Shown here: piece by piece, positions 8,327 to 14,909 of the stretch
Layout: each line of letters opens with the position of its first letter
How positions within the stretch are numbered: the first letter of the stretch is position 1
Source of the DNA: Caulobacter ginsengisoli
GTDB taxonomy: Bacteria; Pseudomonadota; Alphaproteobacteria; Caulobacterales; Caulobacteraceae
Assembly: GCF_030814835.1 (NCBI RefSeq)
Contig: NZ_JAUSVS010000010.1
Span: forward strand, 62,001 to 126,000
Length of the DNA stretch: 64,000 nt
Direction: 5' to 3'
Notes under the pieces: generated by a model
Seen by the model: the letters and a program-made list of their open reading frames with translations, nothing else
What the model was told of the DNA's origin: nothing
Database searches by the model: none
Made by a program: the position numbers and the translations under genes

Positions 8327-9478
8327 CTAGTCTCGCCACGCTTGTTCCAGGTCGTCGATAAGATCCGAAATGGACTCCAGTCCTGCGTGAAACCGGACCA
8401 CTGTTCCGTCCGGAATGGCATCGACGGATCTCTGCCCAGATAAATCACATGGAAGCACCAGGCTTTCAAAGCCGCCCCAAGATGCCCCTATGCCGAAAAT
8501 TTTAAGCCTATCAATAAAGTTTGGTATTTTTGGCGTTAGAGACTCTTTGAAAATCACTGTCACAAGGCCGTTCACACCCGAGAAGTCTCGCCGCCACCAG
8601 TCGTGGCCGGGATGGTCTTTCAGCGCTGGATGAAGGACAGCTTCCACGCCGTCCAGGCGACGGAGCCAGTGGGCTAGCGCGACGCTGGACTCACCCTGTC
8701 GTTTAAGGCGGACGCCCAAAGTTCGCATCCCTCGAAGAACTAGATAGGCGTCATCTGGCGAAACTACTTGGCCATAGAGGCGGGAGGCGCGCTTCACATT
8801 AAGGCTGGCATTGGCGCTGGAAGTCACCACCCCCATCATCACGTCACCATGTCCGCACAGGTATTTCGTAGCAGAGACAATCGAGATGTGAGATCCGAGT
8901 TCAATCGGGCTGTTGAGATATCCAGACGAATATGTGTCGTCCGTGATAAGCGTTATCCCGAACTGGCGAGCTGCTAGGGCAAGGTCCGGAACATCCATCA
9001 ATTCCATAGTCACAGACCCTGGAGATTCGGCAAATATTACTTTAGTTTTATCTTGAATAAGATTGCGTATATTTGAAATTTTTGAAGAAAAATATTCTAC
9101 AATCACTCCTTTTGATGCCAGCAACTCGTCTGCAATCTCTCTGGTTCTATGAAACACATTGTCAGCGATAAGGAGATGATCGCCAGCCGAGAGGGCGCTA
9201 GTCAATATACTGGCCAGGGCGGCTACTCCAGAAGGGAATAGAACGGCGGTCTTGGCTCCGAAAAGGTCAGCCAACGCCATTCGCAACGCATCCGAGGTCG
9301 GGGTACCAAATCTACCATATAGGAAGGATCCTTCCTCAGTTTCGTGCTCTTTTTTTGCCGCTGCCAAGGCGGATAGCGTTGGAAAAATGACGGTACTCGA
9401 GCGCACAATGGGCGGAGCTACTCCACTTGGAGTTCCGCTCAGCCGCCCATACATGGCAAGCTTGGTTTCCCTTTTCAT
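8327..9478 (-). CDS. Cys/Met-metabolism PLP-dependent enzyme (cystathionine beta-lyase/gamma-synthase type)
   Basis: A 383-residue fold-type I PLP enzyme. SSTVIFP and YGRFGTPT near the N terminus, the PSGVAAL phosphate-binding loop, ITDDTYSSGYL for the PLP-ring Asp, and SATKYLCGHGDVMMG with the Schiff-base Lys are all present. The family cleaves or forms the C-S bond of cystathionine and related sulfur amino acids. I prefer the ATG at 9478, five bases after AAGGGG, over the GTG at 9484. A 233-base gap with its own promoter separates it from the following operon. The surrounding DNA is visibly AT-richer than the backbone. Confidence 0.85.
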   Translation of the reverse strand: MKRETKLAMYGRLSGTPSGVAPPIVRSSTVIFPTLSALAAAKKEHETEEGSFLYGRFGTPTSDALRMALADLFGAKTAVLFPSGVAALASILTSALSAGDHLLIADNVFHRTREIADELLASKGVIVEYFSSKISNIRNLIQDKTKVIFAESPGSVTMELMDVPDLALAARQFGITLITDDTYSSGYLNSPIELGSHISIVSATKYLCGHGDVMMGVVTSSANASLNVKRASRLYGQVVSPDDAYLVLRGMRTLGVRLKRQGESSVALAHWLRRLDGVEAVLHPALKDHPGHDWWRRDFSGVNGLVTVIFKESLTPKIPNFIDRLKIFGIGASWGGFESLVLPCDLSGQRSVDAIPDGTVVRFHAGLESISDLIDDLEQAWRD

Positions 9479-9720
9479 TTTCACCCCTTGCTATATATAA
9501 AACTACTGAACTAGGAGGCACCCTCACCTTACTTGTTGAGCATCCAGAGAACGGGTCGTGCATCATCTCAACCGCCACCGTCGCTATACCAATTCAACGC
9601 ATCGGGGAAGGGATCCGTTCGCGTATGATGGGTTGAGTCGTTAGGTTTCATTTTCGCCGAACGGGAGCGGCGATGGGCGCTGGATGGGACGCTATCTTCG
9701 GCGTCGAGATGCGCCGCACC

Positions 9721-11376
9721 TTAGATCGGTGATCCTGATGCGGGTAGCTCAACAACAAACGTCGATCCTGTCCCGACACCCTCAGATTCCACCCAGACGC
9801 GACCGTGGTGAGCTTCGACGAACACCCTGGCTAGGTAGAGACCAAGGCCGGTGCCCAGAAGGTTGGCCTTCAGCGCATCGGCGCGGGAGAACTTCTGGAA
9901 CAGTTTCGACGCTGTTTCAGCCGGAATGCCCACCCCGGTGTCGACAACCTCAATTCTCACCACCGCCGGCGCTGCGCTCAGCCGTACGGTCACCGAGCCT
10001 TGCGGCGTGTACTTGATGGCGTTGTCGATGAGATTGCCCAGCACCTCCTTCAGTTTGCCGGCGTCGCCCTGGACGATGTGGCTTGAGCCCTCTTTGGAGA
10101 GTGTGAGCCTGATCCCTTTTTGCTCGGCGGCGGGCTGGAACTCCTGGACCAAGTCGGCGGCGATTGTTCCCAGGTCGACCGGCGAGACATCGTAGGTGAG
10201 CTGGCCGAGTTCGAGTTTGGACTTGTCCAGGTACTGGCTTCCGAGATGGAGAATGTCGCCCGCCCGCACATAGATCTTCTGCACCATGTCGCGTACCGAA
10301 GCGGACAGCGGGCCCATGTCGCCGTCGAGGGCGTTGGTCGCCGCTCCCTTGATGAAGGTGGCGGGATTTCTGATCTCGTGCGTCGCGAGCGACATGAACT
10401 CGGAAAGTTGCGTGTTGCTCGCGGTCAGGTCGGCCGCCAGCTTTTCGATCCGCTCGCGCTGCCGGATTTCGCGCGCGACACTCCGGACCAGAAGGCCGCT
10501 TGCCGACGCGGTCAGAGCGAGCGTCACGGCGACCAGAACCCGGTTGGCGGTGGACGTCACGAATGCGAACTCGGACGCGATCAGGGCGATGATTGCGACC
10601 GCCAGCACCTGCGCGCCGAAGGCTCGCAGGTTGAACGCGTGGTATCGGACGATGAGGTATCCGAGGGCGCCGAGAAGGACCGGCATCCCCAGGAGGCCGT
10701 ATATCTCGAAGTTGTAGGCGTACTCGACGGCCGTCTCTTTGACGAGGACCGTGACCGCGAGCGTGCTCGCCATGAAGAAGCCGAGGAATGCCAGCACGCC
10801 AGCGGATGCGACCAGGGCCTCACCTCTCTTCGCTCTCGGTGACTTCCGGATGTGGACGGCGGCGAGGATGGCCGCGGCCACGATGACGATGCCCTGCACC
10901 AAGTAGGGGTAGAGGGTGAGGAGCACGTGCTCGATCGCTTCGCAGGTGTCGGCGTTGTAGCCGAGAAGGGTTTGCCCAACGCCGGTCCAGAGCGCCGTCG
11001 GAAGGATGAGCACCAGGCCGCCAATCAGGTGCCAGTCTGGGGGCGGTTTCCCGCGCAGAAACGCGTGGAGGAACCAGTATGCACCGACGAAGAACAGCAG
11101 CGCCGTAAGATCGAGGAGCGACCACGCCCACATCACGGCGGCCGAGCCGAGGAACACGAACCAGCTGACGAGGTCGAGCAGGCACCAGGCCGCGAAGCCC
11201 GCACAGACCGCCGCGAGCGCGACACTTGCCGGGCTACGGGCTTTGAAGAGGACGTAGCCCCCGAACAGTAGCGCCAGGATCGCCGGCGGGACATGGGTGT
11301 AGAGAAGGAGCCCCAACGGTATCTGGGCGGTGACATAGTCGTAGCAGTACTGCACGTGGATGAGGGCTGCCGGCAT
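9721..11376 (-). CDS. Membrane sensor histidine kinase (7TM-type N terminus)
   Basis: A 551-residue kinase. Residues 20-300 contain about seven to eight hydrophobic helices resembling the 7TM sensor domain of bacterial kinases, with no large periplasmic loop. The H box MSLATHEIRNP places the phospho-acceptor His at about 333. The ATPase domain shows LIDNAIKYTP (N box), VDTGVGIP (G1) and GTGLGLYLARVFVEAHHG (G2). No receiver domain and no adjacent response regulator are present, so it is an orphan kinase in this window. It begins three bases after the Cys-rich gene ends and they are probably co-transcribed. Confidence 0.9.
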   Translation of the reverse strand: MPAALIHVQYCYDYVTAQIPLGLLLYTHVPPAILALLFGGYVLFKARSPASVALAAVCAGFAAWCLLDLVSWFVFLGSAAVMWAWSLLDLTALLFFVGAYWFLHAFLRGKPPPDWHLIGGLVLILPTALWTGVGQTLLGYNADTCEAIEHVLLTLYPYLVQGIVIVAAAILAAVHIRKSPRAKRGEALVASAGVLAFLGFFMASTLAVTVLVKETAVEYAYNFEIYGLLGMPVLLGALGYLIVRYHAFNLRAFGAQVLAVAIIALIASEFAFVTSTANRVLVAVTLALTASASGLLVRSVAREIRQRERIEKLAADLTASNTQLSEFMSLATHEIRNPATFIKGAATNALDGDMGPLSASVRDMVQKIYVRAGDILHLGSQYLDKSKLELGQLTYDVSPVDLGTIAADLVQEFQPAAEQKGIRLTLSKEGSSHIVQGDAGKLKEVLGNLIDNAIKYTPQGSVTVRLSAAPAVVRIEVVDTGVGIPAETASKLFQKFSRADALKANLLGTGLGLYLARVFVEAHHGRVWVESEGVGTGSTFVVELPASGSPI

Positions 11377-11379
11377 AGG

Positions 11380-11766
11380 TCAGGGGTGGGCCGCCCCGCT
11401 CGGGCGTGTGCAGCGCTCGCCCTCAGCCGCCGTGTCGTCGCTGCAGAACGCAACGGTGCAGGTCTCTCGACCGGCACAAGAGAAAGCCGTGCAGGAGTGC
11501 TCCTCAAGGCACGTTGGCGCTTCCCGCGCCTGCAAGGTTGCCTTGGCATACGGCGTCGCATCACAGCTGGCCTCGGCGTCTTCCCCACACTTCGTGACAA
11601 AGCAGGAGCCGCTCGTCGGATCGCACGGAACCGATGCGGTGATCAGGTAGTCGCCCTGCGAGTAGGCGAGGTAGCGGGCGACCGCCGCGCCCAAAAGTAG
11701 CGCGATAGCCAGAAGGGCGATCAGAACTGAAAGGGTGCATCCGCGCATAGGCGATAGACGCATCAT
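11380..11766 (-). CDS. Membrane-anchored Cys-rich small protein
   Basis: The 128-residue product has one N-terminal hydrophobic segment (about residues 12-33) that could be an uncleaved anchor or signal peptide. About ten cysteines follow in a short Thr/Ser/Asp-rich domain, spaced as if paired in disulfides, which fits a periplasmic location. No family is recognised. Immediate coupling to the histidine kinase suggests it is an accessory or sensed partner. The start could be the second or seventh Met; no strong ribosome site separates them. Confidence 0.55.
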   Translation of the reverse strand: MMRLSPMRGCTLSVLIALLAIALLLGAAVARYLAYSQGDYLITASVPCDPTSGSCFVTKCGEDAEASCDATPYAKATLQAREAPTCLEEHSCTAFSCAGRETCTVAFCSDDTAAEGERCTRPSGAAHP

Positions 11767-11812
11767 AGCATTTGGTGAATGCGGGCTCGGAGCAGGCCGG
11801 TGGATACGCCGC

Positions 11813-12394
11813 TCAGCCGATGAGCCGTAGGACGGCCTTCGCGGCTTCTACCGCTCCGCTCACGATCCCTGCCCAGCCAAGGTTGGCGATCAGCACCGCC
11901 GACCAGAACACCGGCCAGTCACCCTCTGACATTGCATACGAAGCAGAGGCCCTGCGCATGAAGAGCGTGGCGAAGAGCGGGTTATGCCAGGCGCTCAGAT
12001 ACACGAACGCCGTGAACCGAGCGGCCGTTCGCCAGGGCCCCACGCGGAATCGAGAAGGGATCAGGTTCTCCTGCGCCCTCTTGAGCGCTTCGAACCCGAA
12101 CCAGTCCGTCCGCATCCGGTCATAGGCGCGGACATAGATCAGATTGAGCGCGATGGACGCCGCCGTCATGAGCCCAAGCCCAAACCAATATCCGGTCGCA
12201 GGCATCGCCGGCGCATCCTGACCAAACAGGTCGCGGAGCCAGCCGACCAGCAGACCACCGCCTCGGTAGAGCATGAAAGGATAGAGGAGGTAGTCGAACG
12301 CGTATTCCTCAAGGCGCACCGCCAGGTGCCCGGCGGACCATCGTCCCAGCCGCTTCGCATATGTGCGCGCTGCCGCGATCCATGTTCTGGTCAC
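11813..12394 (-). CDS. Multi-pass membrane protein of unknown function
   Basis: A 193-residue protein with about three to four hydrophobic stretches (residues ~38-55, 68-90, 126-140 and 158-190) separated by Arg-rich cytoplasmic segments. It starts at a GTG that overlaps the upstream stop (GTGA), so translation is coupled to the 12391-13203 gene. No motif identifies a transporter or enzyme. It belongs to a two-gene unit within the mobile island. Confidence 0.6.
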   Translation of the reverse strand: MTRTWIAAARTYAKRLGRWSAGHLAVRLEEYAFDYLLYPFMLYRGGGLLVGWLRDLFGQDAPAMPATGYWFGLGLMTAASIALNLIYVRAYDRMRTDWFGFEALKRAQENLIPSRFRVGPWRTAARFTAFVYLSAWHNPLFATLFMRRASASYAMSEGDWPVFWSAVLIANLGWAGIVSGAVEAAKAVLRLIG

Positions 12395-13203
12395 CGCCGG
12401 CCCGCAGCCTTGAGGGCAAGTGGCAGGATGGAGGCTGGATAGCTCTCCCAGTGCGGATCGGTGGCCGATCCGTGCGGCAGCAGCTCAGTGACAGCAGGGC
12501 GCGCGCCGAAACGAGCGATGGTCGCTTCGAAGGCCGGCAGTACAACCTCGGTCGTAAAGGCCCCTTCGGGACCCGACAGCGAGAAGGTCTCGGCCAGCGC
12601 GCCAAAGCAGGTGCAGAAGGCGAAGATCCGCTCGTAGTGGCTGCGTGGACCATCGGACTGGCACAGGCTCGCGATGTCGATGACTCGGCCGGATAGTTCT
12701 TCGCCACCGACCGCCGACAGCATGCCGTGGTGCATGTCGATGAATGGCGTCCCGTCGCCACATATCATGTCGCTGATCCGCTGCCGCCCACGCTCGTTGA
12801 ACGACACGACCGAGACCGATCGGGTTGCGCCCGCCGCTGAGTTGTCCGCCGTTCGATAGATTCTCAGCTTGCCCAGCCGCCGCTTGGACAGGTTGACGGT
12901 GGGCGTGAACCAATCGTCCCGCAGCTCTAGAATCAACGGCGGCCGGCCCACGCGCCTGGCAAGGTCGAGAAAGCGCAGCGTCTCGAAATTCGGCGTGGCG
13001 AGGGCGCGGAAGAGCAGAAGGGGCCGGGCGCGAAGGAGTTGAAGCGCTCGCGGCTGAGGCCTCGAAAAGCTGAGAACCTCTCGGATTAGGCGGCGAGTCG
13101 ATTGCTCGTTGTGCAGCGCCGCGAGCGAGGCCAGAGGCGTGTACAGATTGGCCAGTTCTGTGCTCGCGCCCGCCCGCGTGCCTACTGCCCCGTCCGCGCT
13201 CAC
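12391..13203 (-). CDS. Hypothetical protein, first gene of a coupled pair
   Basis: A 270-residue soluble-looking protein starting at GTG, read divergently from the XRE regulator. Visible features are an Arg-rich amphipathic N-terminal half (LLRARPLLLFRALATPN), a central WFTPTVNL segment, a DMHHGML motif and a FCTCFGALAE segment. I do not recognise a family. The promoter region shared with the XRE gene contains three TAGTCG half-sites, so its expression is probably controlled by that regulator. Confidence 0.55.
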   Translation of the reverse strand: MSADGAVGTRAGASTELANLYTPLASLAALHNEQSTRRLIREVLSFSRPQPRALQLLRARPLLLFRALATPNFETLRFLDLARRVGRPPLILELRDDWFTPTVNLSKRRLGKLRIYRTADNSAAGATRSVSVVSFNERGRQRISDMICGDGTPFIDMHHGMLSAVGGEELSGRVIDIASLCQSDGPRSHYERIFAFCTCFGALAETFSLSGPEGAFTTEVVLPAFEATIARFGARPAVTELLPHGSATDPHWESYPASILPLALKAAGRR

Positions 13204-13217
13204 AAGTGGTACCCCAA

Positions 13218-13249
13218 TAGTCGGAATTCAGTTAGTCGAACATCGACTA
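13218..13249. promoter_or_regulatory. Palindromic operator candidate between divergent genes
   Basis: TAGTCGA-ACA-TCGACTA forms a perfect 7-bp-arm palindrome at 13233-13249. A further TAGTCG half-site lies at 13218-13223. It sits in the only intergenic space between the leftward gene starting at 13203 and the XRE gene starting at 13304. It is the natural binding site for that XRE protein, giving autoregulation and control of the divergent pair. The symmetry is seen; the binding is inferred. Confidence 0.5.
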
Positions 13250-13303
13250 TCAGAAGATCACCTATACCGGAAGGGCTGGGTTTGCGTCAGGTCCCAGCTT
13301 TCC

Positions 13304-13561
13304 ATGCCAAAATCGGTCTTCACCGGTGCCTATGCGACGATGCTTGCGGTGCTCGTCGCGGCTCGCAGAGAAGCGGGCGTCACCCAGATAGAGTTGGCGC
13401 AGCGCCTCGGACGGACACAGTCATTCGTCTCCCAGATCGAGCGGGGTGTCCGACGCCTCGACGTCATCGAGTTCTACGCCGTTGCCAAAGCCATGAAGAT
13501 CGACCCGGTCGTTCTCTTCGCGGCCGTTGCCAAGAAGCTTCCGGATAGCGTGAGCATCTAG
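13304..13561 (+). CDS. XRE-family helix-turn-helix regulator
   Basis: An 85-residue, almost pure HTH_3 domain. ARREAGVTQIELAQRLGRTQ and SFVSQIERGVRRLD form the helix-turn-helix, followed by a short C-terminal helix. I chose the ATG at 13304 because the domain begins immediately after it; the upstream in-frame extension has no protein-like character. It faces away from the 13203-11813 pair across an operator-like palindrome. Likely a local repressor of island genes. Confidence 0.85.
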   Translation: MPKSVFTGAYATMLAVLVAARREAGVTQIELAQRLGRTQSFVSQIERGVRRLDVIEFYAVAKAMKIDPVVLFAAVAKKLPDSVSI

Positions 13562-13617
13562 CCCTGCCGCAATAGGCGCTGCCGTGTCCGGACAGCGATC
13601 CCAGGCGTTTGCCCAAG

Positions 13618-13643
13618 AAAAAACGCCCCGCCGAAACGGAGCG
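13618..13643 (-). terminator. Rho-independent terminator downstream of the ArdC gene
   Basis: On the minus strand CGCTCCG-TTT-CGG(CG)GGGCG forms a slightly bulged GC stem followed by six T residues. It lies eight bases past the ardC-like stop and would also separate it from the convergent XRE gene. Confidence 0.55.
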
Positions 13644-13650
13644 CTTCCAG

Positions 13651-14571
13651 TCATTCTTCCCGCTGGTCGCCAGCAAGGAGCTGGGTCTTCCAGAGATACT
13701 CGGCCGCCAATGATGCTTGGCTCGCTGCAGTGAACAGCGCCCTCGGATCGCGCTTCAAAACCGCAAGCCAGTGAGCCAGGTATGCGGCATGATCGGGTCG
13801 CGGCTCATTTGTGATCTCAAGGTCGGCGCACAGAAACGCGGCCCCAAGCTCCGCCACCAGCTCTTCGACCGAATAGGCGTCGTCGCCGAAGCGCTCCCCG
13901 AAGGTCCGATCCATCCGGTCCGCCGCGCCGGTCCAATGGACCAACTCATGCAGGAGCGTGGAGTAGTAGGACTCGGTCGGGGTGATGGTGGGCGAGCCGT
14001 GGAAGCGGCTCCGGTCCGGTATCTCGACCTGGTCCTCTCGGATCAGGTAGCGAGCAACCTCGCCGCCGTGCCGGATCTTGGCCCCGACGCTCGACACGAA
14101 CTCCTCGACGAAGGGAATGGCCTCGGCCGGTGATGCGGGTTCCGGCGTAGCCGGTGACCACCCATCGACCTGAGCCGCATTGAAGACCCGATACGCCCGG
14201 GCAACAAGGCGGCGGCCATCAGGTGGATCATTGCCGTCTTCTCCGTCCCGCTGGTCGAGGGATTTGTAGAAGACGATGACGGTGCCGCGCTCGCCTCGGC
14301 GCACCTGGGCCCCAAGGCTCTGCCACTGCTTGTAGCTGGCCCAGGTACCCGAGCCGTAGCCGCAGAGCATGGCCTCGGCCCACAGCGCGACGACATTGAC
14401 GCCTCGGTAGCCGGCTGAGGTAGCGGCGTTAGTGGGTCTTGTGATCGGCTTGCCGTGGCTATGCCAGGGCATGACGAACTCGCCGGCTCCCGCTTCGATC
14501 GCCTGAACGATCTTATCGGTGACGGCCTGGTACACATCCAGACGTGACGTTGAAGGAACTTGGGTGCTCAT
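13651..14571 (-). CDS. ArdC-type antirestriction protein with zincin metallopeptidase domain
   Basis: A 306-residue protein from the ATG at 14571, chosen because GGGAGG lies six bases upstream. The N-terminal ArdC domain (about residues 5-120) shows VTDKIVQAIEAG, PWHSHGKP, GYRGVNVVALW and WASYKQWQSLGAQVRRGERG. The C-terminal half has the zinc-protease motif HELVHWTG with a downstream EELVAELGAAFL carrying the third ligand. ArdC proteins bind single-stranded DNA and protect incoming plasmid DNA from restriction. This fits a conjugative or integrative element. A terminator follows. Confidence 0.9.
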   Translation of the reverse strand: MSTQVPSTSRLDVYQAVTDKIVQAIEAGAGEFVMPWHSHGKPITRPTNAATSAGYRGVNVVALWAEAMLCGYGSGTWASYKQWQSLGAQVRRGERGTVIVFYKSLDQRDGEDGNDPPDGRRLVARAYRVFNAAQVDGWSPATPEPASPAEAIPFVEEFVSSVGAKIRHGGEVARYLIREDQVEIPDRSRFHGSPTITPTESYYSTLLHELVHWTGAADRMDRTFGERFGDDAYSVEELVAELGAAFLCADLEITNEPRPDHAAYLAHWLAVLKRDPRALFTAASQASLAAEYLWKTQLLAGDQREE

Positions 14572-14909
14572 CGCTACCTCCCGTGGACAGGCGGGAGGGA
14601 CCGAAGCGAAGAGCCTCAGATCCTTCCGCCTGGCCACGAGGGCCGAATGCGTTGTGCGTCCGAAGCTATGGTCTCGCAGACGGAGACGAAGCGCACGGCG
14701 TCGTTTTTTGACTCACAGCCGGCGCTGGGAAGATTCGCTCTCGGCAAGAGATGCGTGCCCATGTAGGGTTCAAGGGTGCTATCAGCCCGAACTCAACAAA
14801 TCTCCAGTTAGGCGCGGTTGGCCTCCCGAAATTACCGCCCGGTGAATTTGCGCTGACAATGCCTTTTCAGCAGGAAGAAGATGGGCTCTCCCAGAGGCGC
14901 GAGCTTCTG
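14572..14909. other. Intergenic region between the ardC-like gene and the GTPase cassette
   Basis: I see no gene here. The right end is just beyond the stop of the GAP1-like gene. The left end contains the ardC ribosome site and presumably its promoter. No strong terminator with a T run was found for the GTPase cassette. Confidence 0.3.

Noticed and set aside
14572..14909. Hidden small gene between ArdC and the GAP1 gene
   Set aside because: No open frame with a ribosome site or protein-like composition.
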